In this document: piece after piece, positions 50,980 through 59,596 of the stretch
How positions within the stretch are numbered: position 1 is the stretch's first letter
Layout of the letters: the number at the start of each line of letters is the position of its first letter
Origin: JARLGU01 sp036504535
GTDB taxonomy: Bacteria > Armatimonadota > Armatimonadia > Armatimonadales > Capsulimonadaceae
Assembly (NCBI GenBank): GCA_036504535.1
Contig: DASXUY010000052.1
Location: 12,074-76,073, forward strand
Length of the DNA stretch: 64,000 bases
Reading direction: 5' to 3'
Position numbers and translations under genes: made by a program
Notes under the pieces: model-generated
Databases searched by the model: none
What the model was told of the DNA's origin: nothing
The model's input: only the letters and a program-made list of their open reading frames with translations

Positions 50980-51621
50980 CTATGTTTCTGGTCTGGTGTC
51001 CAGATTGATTTTCGGTCGCTGCCGCCTCGCGCGCAACCAGTGGTACAGCCGTGGGGCGAGGACGCCTTTCGCTAAGTGACAGACTGCTGTCCCCATTGCG
51101 ATACCCATCAATGCGCCTATGATGACCTGATACGGGTAGTGTGCGCCACATTCCACGCGGCTCCAGCCCATGGCGGCGGCGATTATGTACCATAGCACGC
51201 CTAGGCGCGGGTCGATCTCGGTGACAACGTAGGCCAGCGCGAACGCAGCCATCGTGTGGCCGCTCGGAAAGCCGTCCATAGCAGCCCGGTGATCTGGCCG
51301 TGGTGCGTGCACGAGCAACTTCCAGATATCGCCCAGCAGAACCATCACCAGCGGCGTATCCAACATCCACCACGCCAGACTGGCGCTTGGAGTTCCTCGC
51401 CGCCGGTACGCCGTTACGCCCACAACAATGAACGTCGCCACGATAATGGCAGTGTTGATCGTATGCCCGATAAAGTCGGCAATACGATGCCAGGGCTGCC
51501 CTGGCAAAATGCCGACGTAGCACAACGGCACCAAAACAGTGAACGCCAGAGCCGGGAGCCACCACCGCAAGATCGAGTTATGGCGAGGCGGATGGGGCAA
51601 GCTGAGCGTGTATTTCTTCAC
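50980..51621 (-). CDS. PAP2-family membrane phosphatase
   Basis: Integral-membrane acid phosphatase-like protein of 213 residues with about five or six spans, acting on lipid phosphates such as undecaprenyl or phosphatidyl phosphates at the periplasmic face. Catalytic motifs: C1 KLLVHAPRP (K-x6-RP), C2 PSGH, and C3 SRVECGAHYPYQ. The histidine nucleophile region is intact, but the conserved C3 aspartate (SRx5HxxxD) is Gln here. The Asp normally positions the histidine, so activity may be altered. The gene has its own strong promoter about 135 bases upstream. Confidence 0.85.
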   Translation of the reverse strand: MKKYTLSLPHPPRHNSILRWWLPALAFTVLVPLCYVGILPGQPWHRIADFIGHTINTAIIVATFIVVGVTAYRRRGTPSASLAWWMLDTPLVMVLLGDIWKLLVHAPRPDHRAAMDGFPSGHTMAAFALAYVVTEIDPRLGVLWYIIAAAMGWSRVECGAHYPYQVIIGALMGIAMGTAVCHLAKGVLAPRLYHWLRARRQRPKINLDTRPET

Positions 51622-51683
51622 GCCCCCATTTTACCTTCGCCGGTCAATGAGAAGCACGAAATCGATCAGGCACTGAATATTCA

Positions 51684-51744
51684 CGGTGGATAAACAGCAG
51701 TATTCATTCAGAATATTCATGAATGCTTACCTGTTTCACAACCA
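51684..51744. promoter_or_regulatory. Short dyads in the leader of the PAP2 gene
   Basis: TGAATATTCA occurs at about 51677 and again, as GAATATTCATGAATGC, near 51710-51725. Two similar palindromic units about 35 bases apart in the PAP2 leader could be binding sites for one dimeric regulator. No regulator gene is adjacent. Confidence 0.3.
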
Positions 51745-51755
51745 AACCTATACAT

Positions 51756-51784
51756 ATTATACCAGATACATTTCAGAAAGACAA
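51756..51784 (-). promoter_or_regulatory. Sigma70-type promoter of the PAP2 gene
   Basis: Minus-strand TTGTCT (51779-51784), 17-base spacer, perfect TATAAT (51756-51761). The transcript would have a leader of about 130 bases before the PAP2 ATG. Confidence 0.7.
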
Positions 51785-51872
51785 TGCTTTGGTTCGTTTT
51801 TGTACTAGTCGCTATAGGATGAATGACGACGTTACGCGTTGCCATAGCCGTGAAACCACTTGGTAACTCGAC

Positions 51873-53663
51873 TCAACTACTGCTTATGTCGCGTGCCTCT
51901 GCAGTTCGTGCTTCAATGAGCTCGGTCACTGCTTTTGCGATGGCAGCCGGTGGCACCTTTTCGCGGCGATCGTAGGTTAGCAGGCCATTCATTTCCTGTT
52001 CAATATCGGTTAGCTGTGTATAGCAGAAGCCGGTAACGAACGGAAGCTGGCGAATGCCGTTCATCAGGTCAACAAATCGCACCAGCATGTCTTCGGATGA
52101 GATAGTGGTTCCGTACGCAGCGTAAAGGAGATCCCACTGCTCCTTCGGAAGATCGGGACGCGCCATCAGGAAGCCGCCGACTTCCGTAAGCATGATTGGC
52201 TGCCCCCGGTATTTTGAACCTCGGATAAACATAGGCTTTTCAATATCCCATGCATTTGCTGGAAGGTCACCTCCGGCGAGCTTATCCTTGTAACGCTCAA
52301 GTAAGCGTTCACTCGATGGCGAGTAGTCGTGGATGGCGCAGATGTCCGTGATGTCGGTGTGCTCCCATCCATCGTTGTCGATCACTGGCCGCTTGGCATC
52401 CAGCCGCCTGGTGAAAGCGACCATGCGCTCCAGGAAAGCGTATTGGCCAGGATGGCTCTTGCGGAGACCCGGGAAGCCCATACTTTCATTCACTGGCACC
52501 CACGCCACCACGCACGGGTTGTTACGGTCCCGCATCACGGCACGCTCCCACTCGGCCAAAAGGTGCTCTTCGGCCTCGGATGACCATGCCCGTGCATTTG
52601 GCATTTCGCACCACACCATCAGCCCTAACTTATCGCACCAGTAGAGCCAAACGGGATCCTCGATCTTCTGGTGCTTCCGTACAGCATTGAAACCCAGTTT
52701 CTTCACCCACTCGACATCGGCACGCAAGGCGTCGGGTGTAGGTGCCGCCAAATAGCTCTCCGGCCAGTATCCCTGGTCAAGTACCATAGCTAGATAGGTT
52801 GGCTTTCCATTGATCGTCATCCAGCCGTTTTCCAACTCCACACTCCTCAGGCCGCAGTATGACGCTACTTCGTCAAGGACTTTGCCTCCTTCGATAAGGC
52901 GAACCTTGAGATCATAGAGGTGTGGCGATTCTGCTGACCAGAGTTTGGGATTTGGGATAACGACTTCGATTTCCACGTTGGAAAGCGTCGTTTGAAGCCG
53001 CGAGGTGGCAACCGTAACCCCGTTGTCGATCACGTCAAGTTCCAGCGTTCGTCGCCGAGCTGGCGCATGCAAGAGCACATCGAGGCGGACAGTACCTGTC
53101 GCCGCCGTCGTTGTCATACGGAGGTTGTCTATTCGGATGGAAGGTACCGGTTCAATCCAAACCGATTGCCAGATTCCCGTGGTGCAGTAGTAATCGATGT
53201 GTCGGGGAAGGCCAGTCGTGGATTGCTTGCCGCGCGGCTGATAGGGATCCTGGCTGTCGCGTACTCGGACGGTAACGCGGTTTGAACCAGGCTTAACGTA
53301 TGGAGCGATGTCGTACGAAAACGGCACATGGCCACCGCGGTTATGCCCGACCTCCGAACCGTTTACCCAGACGGATGCCTCATAGTCAACGGCCCCGAAA
53401 TTCAACAAAATGTCGCGCCCGACCCACGGTTCAGGAATATTGAAGAGCCGGGAATACCATACAATTTCGTGGATGCCCTTGTCGCAATGACCTGACAAAT
53501 CGCACTGGTATGGAAAAGGGACTGTGATTCGATCACGAAGCCGTCCCTCGAACCACCGCTCAGTCAGTCCTTGCCGACCATCATCGAAGTCGAACTCCCA
53601 TTCACCGTTGAGGCACTCCCGTTCATTGCGCACGAAGCTAGGCCGTGGATAGTTGTCATACAT
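51873..53663 (-). CDS. Glycoside hydrolase family 2, copy 1
   Basis: Predicted cytoplasmic retaining beta-glycosidase of 596 residues (no signal peptide). It has the three GH2 N-terminal parts: sugar-binding jelly roll (CLNGEWEFDFDDG, NFGAVDYEASVWVNGSEVG, HRGGHVPF-like RGGHVPFSYDI), immunoglobulin-like domain, then a TIM barrel. The acid/base Glu is in AWVPVNESMGF (Glu393) and the nucleophile in PIMLTEVGGF (Glu494). The family includes beta-galactosidases, glucuronidases, mannosidases and some galactofuranosidases. Start at 53663 (MYDNYPRP) fits the family; the in-frame extension to 53732 encodes unrelated Cys-rich residues. A second paralogue lies beyond the glf operon. Confidence 0.9.
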   Translation of the reverse strand: MYDNYPRPSFVRNERECLNGEWEFDFDDGRQGLTERWFEGRLRDRITVPFPYQCDLSGHCDKGIHEIVWYSRLFNIPEPWVGRDILLNFGAVDYEASVWVNGSEVGHNRGGHVPFSYDIAPYVKPGSNRVTVRVRDSQDPYQPRGKQSTTGLPRHIDYYCTTGIWQSVWIEPVPSIRIDNLRMTTTAATGTVRLDVLLHAPARRRTLELDVIDNGVTVATSRLQTTLSNVEIEVVIPNPKLWSAESPHLYDLKVRLIEGGKVLDEVASYCGLRSVELENGWMTINGKPTYLAMVLDQGYWPESYLAAPTPDALRADVEWVKKLGFNAVRKHQKIEDPVWLYWCDKLGLMVWCEMPNARAWSSEAEEHLLAEWERAVMRDRNNPCVVAWVPVNESMGFPGLRKSHPGQYAFLERMVAFTRRLDAKRPVIDNDGWEHTDITDICAIHDYSPSSERLLERYKDKLAGGDLPANAWDIEKPMFIRGSKYRGQPIMLTEVGGFLMARPDLPKEQWDLLYAAYGTTISSEDMLVRFVDLMNGIRQLPFVTGFCYTQLTDIEQEMNGLLTYDRREKVPPAAIAKAVTELIEARTAEARDISSS

Positions 53664-53962
53664 TCGTTGTATTGGCTCCCAAAAAGTTATATGGCAAACC
53701 GGACAACACAATATACGCATCTTAAGAAACAAATAAACCCAGCTATTCTACTGGCCCTAATTTCGCTCGGAACCGCACCATTATTCGCCATCTCGAGTCC
53801 TCTCGACGTTTAAGCCATTTGGACTTAGGGAAAATACAGGTCGTCGTTTACACCAGTCACGAATGTCAATTATCTATTACTTTCGCTGACAAAACTTACC
53901 GTTCGAGCATATGCGTGGCTTTTGCACGCCTGGTGCGACGACTAGATTAAGGAGTCTTGACC

Positions 53963-55096
53963 ATGTCAATGCCATTCGATATTGTGTGTTTATCCCATCT
54001 GCGCTGGGACTTTGTATTCCAGCGACCGCAGCACTTACTGACACGATGTGCGCAGTCACGACGCGTTATCTTTGTCGAAGAGCCAATCTTTAGTGGTGTC
54101 ACGCCACATATGGACGTTTCCGAGCGTAGCTGTGGTGTGATGGTCGTTGTTCCTCACGTTCCCGATTCGGATCGAGACGCCGCAGAAGCTATCATAACGC
54201 ACTTGCTGCCAGAAACGCTGAACGATCTGGATATCCATGACTACGCACTTTGGTACTACACGGCCATGGCAATCGGGATCTCGTCCGCACTGCATCCAGT
54301 CGTCACTATTTACGACGCCATGGATGAGCTTTCAGCTTTCGCGGGTGCATCGAGCGAACTTAAGACTCGCGAGGCTGAATTGTTCAAGCGTGCCGACCTC
54401 GTCTTCACAGGCGGTCGCAGCTTGTTCGAAGCAAAGCGATCTCGGCACCCGAACGTGTACTGCTTTCCCAGCAGCGTGGAGGTTGGGCATTTCGCGAAGG
54501 CCAAAGCACCCCAGCCAGATCCAAGCGATCAAGCCACAATCTCGACGCCTCGAGTTGGCTTTTTCGGAGTAGTTGACGAGCGGTTCGACATTGAGCTACT
54601 AGCTGGGGCGGCAGAACTCCGCCCGGACTACCAGTTCGTCGTCATCGGTCCCGTGGTTAAGATTGATCCGTCAACCCTGCCTAGACGCGATAACATCCAC
54701 TACCTGGGCGGGAAATCCTACGGCGAGCTGCCATCGTACCTGGCGAATTGGGATGTCGCGATGCTTCCGTTCGCAAGAAATGAGTCCACCCGATTTATTA
54801 GCCCGACAAAGACGCCCGAATATCTAGCGGCAGGCAAGCCAGTCGTGTCAACAAGTATTCAGGACGTGGTTCAGCCCTATGGCGATCTTGGTCTCGTGAA
54901 GATTGCGGACACGCCGTCTGAGTTCGTAGCAGCTATCGACTCCCTTTTGTCACAGTCGTCCACAGCTCACACGGAAAGAGCGGACAAGTTCCTTGAAGGG
55001 ATGTCATGGGACAAAACGTGGGCGGCGATGAACGAATTGATTGAGGAAAAGGCAGACCAAAAACTCGCCATGCCGACGGCAACGATCACAGAGTAG
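53963..55096 (+). CDS. Glycosyltransferase (GT-B fold), probably galactofuranosyl- or UDP-sugar-type
   Basis: Soluble GT-B enzyme of 377 residues. The opening FDIVCLSHLRWDFVFQRPQHLLTR is highly characteristic of a family that often neighbours UDP-galactopyranose mutase. It then has TIYDAMDELSAF, FTGGRSLFEAKRSRHPNVYCFPS, the donor-side GFFGVVDERFDIELLAGAAELRP, VVIGPVVKIDPSTLP and LGGKSYGELPSYLANWDVAMLPF. FISPTKTPEYLAAGKPVV, the E-x7-E-like site, completes it. The ATG at 53963 has AAGGAG 8 bases upstream. It is the first gene of a three-gene operon; glf follows 24 bases after its stop. Donor and acceptor are not determined by sequence. Confidence 0.82.
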   Translation: MSMPFDIVCLSHLRWDFVFQRPQHLLTRCAQSRRVIFVEEPIFSGVTPHMDVSERSCGVMVVVPHVPDSDRDAAEAIITHLLPETLNDLDIHDYALWYYTAMAIGISSALHPVVTIYDAMDELSAFAGASSELKTREAELFKRADLVFTGGRSLFEAKRSRHPNVYCFPSSVEVGHFAKAKAPQPDPSDQATISTPRVGFFGVVDERFDIELLAGAAELRPDYQFVVIGPVVKIDPSTLPRRDNIHYLGGKSYGELPSYLANWDVAMLPFARNESTRFISPTKTPEYLAAGKPVVSTSIQDVVQPYGDLGLVKIADTPSEFVAAIDSLLSQSSTAHTERADKFLEGMSWDKTWAAMNELIEEKADQKLAMPTATITE

Positions 55097-55120
55097 GAAA
55101 CCAACTGCGGAGGAACGGAC

Positions 55121-56326
55121 ATGTTTGACTATTTAATCGTGGGTTCGGGTTTTGCCGGTAGCGTCATTGCCGAGAGGCTCGCTACGCAACTAGACAAAAA
55201 AGTGCTGATTGTCGATCGCCGAAACCATATCGGCGGGAACGCCTACGACCACTACAACGACGACGGCATTCTGGTTCACAAATACGGGCCGCATATCTTT
55301 CACACAAACTCGGAGCGGATATTCAGTTACCTCTCACAGTTCACCGATTGGCGACCGTACGAGCACAAGGTGCTCGCGTCCGTGGACGAAAAGCTTTTGT
55401 CGATCCCCATCAACCGCACAACGGTCAACGAGCTTTATGGTCTTAACCTGAAGGACGACGCGGAATGCCAGGCGTTTTTCGACACGCTCGCTGTAGACCG
55501 AGGACACTGCAAAACGTCGGAAGATGTCGTAATCAGTAAGGTGGGACATGAGCTTTATGAGAAGTTCTTCAAGGGCTACACTCGCAAGCAATGGGGACTG
55601 GACCCATCCGAGCTCGACGCTCAAGTGACGGCCCGTGTCCCCACCCGCACGAACACTGACGATCGGTATTTCACCGACGAATTTCAGGCTATGCCGCTGA
55701 ACGGCTACACCCGGATGTTTGAGAAGATGTTGAGCCATCCGAATATCAAGGTGATGCTAAACACCGACTATCGTGAGATCAAGAGAATGGTGGCGTACCG
55801 CGAGCTCATTTTCACTGGGCCAGTTGACGAGTACTTCGACTACCAGTTTGGTAAGCTGCCATATCGTTCGCTGGAGTTCAAACACGAGACGCTCGATCAG
55901 GAGAACCTGTTGCCGGTTGCCGTCGTGAACTACCCGAATGAGCACGAGTATACGCGAGTGACAGAATTCAAGCTTCTGACTGGTCAAGTTCACCACAAAA
56001 CAAGTGTCGTCTACGAGTACCCCAAGGCGGAGGGCGACCCGTACTACCCAATCCCCCGGCCAGAGTGTACTGCGCTTTATAACAAGTATAAGGAGCTTGC
56101 AGACAAAACTAAGGGCGTTCACTTTATCGGCCGCCTCGCGACCTACAAATATTACAACATGGATCAGGTCGTCGGGCAGGCGCTCGCGACATTCGACAAG
56201 ATACGCAAAGGCGAACTAGAACGGCCCGTGGTATCGAGCGTGGTGTTGGGATCTCGCGCCAAGCTCGACCGATCTTCGGCGGCGCGGCGCGCGCGAAAGA
56301 TAGCAGCGGAAACCACCGCTGTATGA
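55121..56326 (+). CDS. glf: UDP-galactopyranose mutase
   Basis: FAD enzyme interconverting UDP-galactopyranose and UDP-galactofuranose, the only known source of the furanose sugar. The 401 residues begin FDYLIVGSGFAGSVIAERLA (GxGxxG) and VLIVDRRNHIGGNAYDHYND, then HKYGPHIFHTNSERIFSYL, GYTRKQWGLDPSELDAQVTARVP, MPLNGYTRMFEKML and IFTGPVDEYFDYQFGKLPYRSL. HFIGRLATYKYYNMDQVVGQAL near the end is the conserved active-site Arg segment. Length is typical for bacteria. GGAGG lies 9 bases before the ATG. Its stop overlaps the next gene's start by four bases. Confidence 0.96.
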   Translation: MFDYLIVGSGFAGSVIAERLATQLDKKVLIVDRRNHIGGNAYDHYNDDGILVHKYGPHIFHTNSERIFSYLSQFTDWRPYEHKVLASVDEKLLSIPINRTTVNELYGLNLKDDAECQAFFDTLAVDRGHCKTSEDVVISKVGHELYEKFFKGYTRKQWGLDPSELDAQVTARVPTRTNTDDRYFTDEFQAMPLNGYTRMFEKMLSHPNIKVMLNTDYREIKRMVAYRELIFTGPVDEYFDYQFGKLPYRSLEFKHETLDQENLLPVAVVNYPNEHEYTRVTEFKLLTGQVHHKTSVVYEYPKAEGDPYYPIPRPECTALYNKYKELADKTKGVHFIGRLATYKYYNMDQVVGQALATFDKIRKGELERPVVSSVVLGSRAKLDRSSAARRARKIAAETTAV

Positions 56327-57669
56327 GCGCGCAATACAGTCCCCAGCTATGGGGCGGTATCGAGTGCACATTGAACCGTGTTGGCTCAACCGTGCTAGAT
56401 CAGGTAAAAATGACCGGGCACGACCGCCGGGTACAGGATCTAGACCTCTTCGCTGAGCTAGGCTTCGAGGCCATGCGCTACCCGATTCTATGGGAGCGCG
56501 TGGCCCCGAATGGTCTCGAAAGCGCCGACTGGTCATGGGCTGATGAGCGCTTATTGAGGCTTCGGGAACTCGGAATTGAGCCGATTGTCGGGCTTCTGCA
56601 CCACGGGAGCGGTCCGGCAGACACAGACCTTCTGGACGACGCGTTCCCGAGGAAACTGGCAGCCTACGCGAAGGCGATCGCCCAGCGATATCCGTGGATC
56701 CAGAAGTACACGCCTGTCAATGAGCCATTGACCACCGCGAGGTTCGCAGGATTGTATGGTCATTGGCATCCTCACGCTCGCGATGAGAGGGTTTTTGCGC
56801 GGATCCTGCTGAACCAGTGCCGCGCCATTTCACTCTCCATGGAGGCCATTCGCGACGTCAATCCGGACGCTGAGCTTGTTCAAACTGAAGATTGCGGCAT
56901 AACGCACAGTACGCCAAAACTGCGCTACCAGGCCGAGTTTCAGAATGAACGCCGATGGCTCAGCTTTGATCTGCTTACGGGATGCCGCACCCTCTCACAA
57001 AGTATGCGTGATCACCTTGCTTGGCTGGGCGTTTCTACTAAAGAGATCAAATGGTTTGAGGAGCGACCAGAGCGACCCCTGATTGTAGGACTAGATTACT
57101 ACGTCAGTAGCGAACGCTTCCTCGACGAGCGCTTGGAGAGGTACCCGCATGAAAGCTGGGGTGGTAATGGCATCGACGATTATGCGGATGTCGAAGCAGT
57201 TCGGGTCAGAGCCGAAGGGCTCGAGGGGTTCGCTGGAACTATTCGTGAAGCGTGGGCGCGCTATGGGCAGCCTATTGCCATCACCGAAGCTCACCTGGCT
57301 TGTTCGGTACTGGAACAGATTCGTTGGGTTGGAGAGGCCTGGCAAGCCGCTAACTCAGCATGCGCCGCAGGCATGGATGTTCGTGGTGTGACCGCGTGGG
57401 CGCTCCTGGGGGCTTACGACTGGGACAGCCTTGTCACTCGCCAACGTGGTCATTACGAGTCAGGCGCGTTCGCCATGAACAGCGAAGGCGTACCGATGCC
57501 AACCGAGTTGGCGACGTTTATAGGGCAACTGCGAAGCGGACGATACATTGAGCATGAAGCCCTCAGCGACCAAGGCTGGTGGAACCGCGACGACAGACTG
57601 CTATACGAGCCCGTCTCTTGTAGGTCCCTGCCACGTGCAGCAAGCCTTCCCGTCGTTGGAAGCCTGTAG
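56323..57669 (+). CDS. GH1-like glycosidase-domain protein of the glf operon
   Basis: Soluble TIM-barrel protein of 448 residues with the two GH1 catalytic carboxylates: acid/base in YTPVNEPLT (Glu134) and nucleophile in IAITEAHLAC (Glu322). MRYPILWERVAP and YGHWHPHARDERVF are other recognisable GH1-like segments. In several bacteria a related region forms the N-terminal half of a longer protein ending in an RmlD-type reductase. Here the protein stops at the junction (GWWNRDDRLLYEP, then a short tail), with no reductase half. Its overlap with glf makes it part of the same operon, so a role in galactofuranose-containing glycan formation or trimming is likely but unproven. Confidence 0.75.
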   Translation: MSAQYSPQLWGGIECTLNRVGSTVLDQVKMTGHDRRVQDLDLFAELGFEAMRYPILWERVAPNGLESADWSWADERLLRLRELGIEPIVGLLHHGSGPADTDLLDDAFPRKLAAYAKAIAQRYPWIQKYTPVNEPLTTARFAGLYGHWHPHARDERVFARILLNQCRAISLSMEAIRDVNPDAELVQTEDCGITHSTPKLRYQAEFQNERRWLSFDLLTGCRTLSQSMRDHLAWLGVSTKEIKWFEERPERPLIVGLDYYVSSERFLDERLERYPHESWGGNGIDDYADVEAVRVRAEGLEGFAGTIREAWARYGQPIAITEAHLACSVLEQIRWVGEAWQAANSACAAGMDVRGVTAWALLGAYDWDSLVTRQRGHYESGAFAMNSEGVPMPTELATFIGQLRSGRYIEHEALSDQGWWNRDDRLLYEPVSCRSLPRAASLPVVGSL

Positions 57670-57673
57670 GAAG

Positions 57674-57706
57674 GCGGTGTCGCTTCGCGTTTAGAAGCGA
57701 CACCGC
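57674..57706. terminator. Bidirectional terminator between the glf operon and GH2 copy 2
   Basis: Perfect 13-bp stem, arms 57674-57686 (GCGGTGTCGCTTC) and 57694-57706, seven-base loop. It starts five bases after the operon's last stop and ends seven bases before the stop of the convergent GH2 gene. T-runs are poor, but stem strength and position support a shared terminator. Confidence 0.7.
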
Positions 57707-57712
57707 AATTGT

Positions 57713-59557
57713 CTACTTCGACGCCTCAATCGCAGCTGTACGCTGCTGTATCGCTTTCAGACGGGCGTTGTCAAACTTTGCTCGCCTATCGAATGTGTAG
57801 ATGCCATTTTCCTCAGGATAGATGTCTGTAAGCTGCGTGTAGCAATAGCCAAACATGTCCTCGTTGTCGAGCAGGATGGTGCAGACAGCTTCGAAGCGTG
57901 TGTAGAAGTCCTCCAGGCTTGTCGGATCAGATCCGTATCCCCAGGTTTCTGACGAGCCGGGAGATGTTGCCCACTTGAAGCCGCCAAATTCGCTCACGAA
58001 ATATGGCTGCCCGCGATATGCAAGGGACATATCTCCGCTTCCGTGCAGATTGATAAATGGCTTATCTTCGCAGAGTTTGCTGTGCCGCTCTTTGAACTTT
58101 ACAATGCCCTCTGCAAAATCCTTATCGCCGATATAGTCATGGGAGTCGTAAACGTCGATGTCTGCCACACGGTGGGAATACCCGGACGTATCCAGCACCG
58201 GACGTGTTGTGTCGAGCGCCTTGGCGGCAAGGAACATCGCTACTGTGGCATCATCAAGCACAGTGATTTCATCGTGCAACTGCTGATGAGTCTCGTTAAG
58301 CCCGCACCAACCGATGATCGACGGGTGCGAATAGTCGCGTTCGATAGCCTCAAGCCACTGAGCGACATATGTGACTCCTGGCTGCTGGTGGTCATGGTAC
58401 GGGCCATAACCACTACAGCCCCAGTCGCCGAACTCGCCCCACACCAAATACCCTAGCCTATCGGCATGATAGAGGAAGCGTTCTTCGAATACCTTCTGGT
58501 GAAGGCGTGCACCGTTAAAGCCAGCGTCGATGGACCGCGTGATATCATCGATCAGAGCCTGATCGGTGGGAGCGGTCATAACGCCGTCAGTATAATAACC
58601 CTGGTCGAGAACGAGGCGCTGGAAGACAGGCTTGCCGTTAAGGTTTACCTTCTTTCCGTGAATCGACACGGATCTCAAACCCGCGTAACTTTTAACGCGG
58701 TCGACCACTGATCCGCGAGCGTCCACAAGCGTGATCTCGATATCGTAGAGGAATGGATCGTCAGGTGCCCACTCGCGTCGCTTACTGAAAGGCACCGCAA
58801 GGTCCAAACGAGGCGCAAGGTCGAAGTCCGCGCGTACGGACGCCTCCGCGATAATCCCGCTTCCATCGCTGAGCGTCGCATTGGCTGTCAGCCCCTGAGC
58901 GTTCGCGGTGATAGGCAGCTCTAGACGGAACGTACCACTGCCAAGGTCTGGAGTTATACGCGGTCGCTTCATTGCGATTTTACCGGTCGGCTCCATCCAT
59001 ACTGTTTGCCAGATACCGGTCGTGCGAGTGTAGTGGCAGCTGTGCGGAGCGTATTTCGTTGACTGCTTACCTCGCGGCTGCGACGCTCGGTTTTCATCGC
59101 GCGCCCTCACCACGATGCAGACGACCTCACCCGCTTTCGCGATACCGCTGAGGTCGCACGTAAACGGAGTAAAGCCGCCCCGATGGCGACCGACTTCGGC
59201 GCCGTTCACCCAGACCGTTGTGTCGTAGTCGACAGCCCCGAAGTGAAGGAGAATGCGGCTATCGTCCCAATCGGTCGGGATAGCCACTTCGCGGCGGTAC
59301 CAGACTGCGTTGAGAAAGTCGGTGTTGGCGACGCCTGAAAGGTCGGATTCGGGGCAGAATGGTACGTTGATCTTGGATGCCAGCTCGCGATTAGCAAGGC
59401 CTCGTGCTAAGCCGCTATTTCCGGCATCGACTTCGAACTGCCATTCGCCATTAAGGCACAGCCATTGCTGGCGTTGAAATTGTGGTCTTGGATACTCGGG
59501 ACGTGGGATGCTCACAATTGACCTCGAAGAAGGTTTAAAGTCTTCATCAGACTGCAT
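57713..59557 (-). CDS. Glycoside hydrolase family 2, copy 2
   Basis: Paralogue of copy 1, 614 residues, no signal peptide, same three-domain N-terminus and TIM barrel. Shared landmarks: CLNGEWQFEVD, HFGAVDYDTTVWVNGAEVG, RGKQSTKYA (RGKQSTTGL in copy 1), TTGIWQTVWMEP. The acid/base Glu is in IIGWCGLNETHQ (Glu422) and the nucleophile in PYFVSEFGGF (Glu523). The start at 59557 (MQSDEDFK) matches the family; residues encoded further upstream would run into the AraC gene. The 39-base gap to the divergent AraC gene implies a shared control region. The substrate is unknown; galactofuranosides are one option given the locus. Confidence 0.9.
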   Translation of the reverse strand: MQSDEDFKPSSRSIVSIPRPEYPRPQFQRQQWLCLNGEWQFEVDAGNSGLARGLANRELASKINVPFCPESDLSGVANTDFLNAVWYRREVAIPTDWDDSRILLHFGAVDYDTTVWVNGAEVGRHRGGFTPFTCDLSGIAKAGEVVCIVVRARDENRASQPRGKQSTKYAPHSCHYTRTTGIWQTVWMEPTGKIAMKRPRITPDLGSGTFRLELPITANAQGLTANATLSDGSGIIAEASVRADFDLAPRLDLAVPFSKRREWAPDDPFLYDIEITLVDARGSVVDRVKSYAGLRSVSIHGKKVNLNGKPVFQRLVLDQGYYTDGVMTAPTDQALIDDITRSIDAGFNGARLHQKVFEERFLYHADRLGYLVWGEFGDWGCSGYGPYHDHQQPGVTYVAQWLEAIERDYSHPSIIGWCGLNETHQQLHDEITVLDDATVAMFLAAKALDTTRPVLDTSGYSHRVADIDVYDSHDYIGDKDFAEGIVKFKERHSKLCEDKPFINLHGSGDMSLAYRGQPYFVSEFGGFKWATSPGSSETWGYGSDPTSLEDFYTRFEAVCTILLDNEDMFGYCYTQLTDIYPEENGIYTFDRRAKFDNARLKAIQQRTAAIEASK

Positions 59558-59596
59558 TTTCAGGTAAATTGTACTATGACCATCTGAGATACGTCT

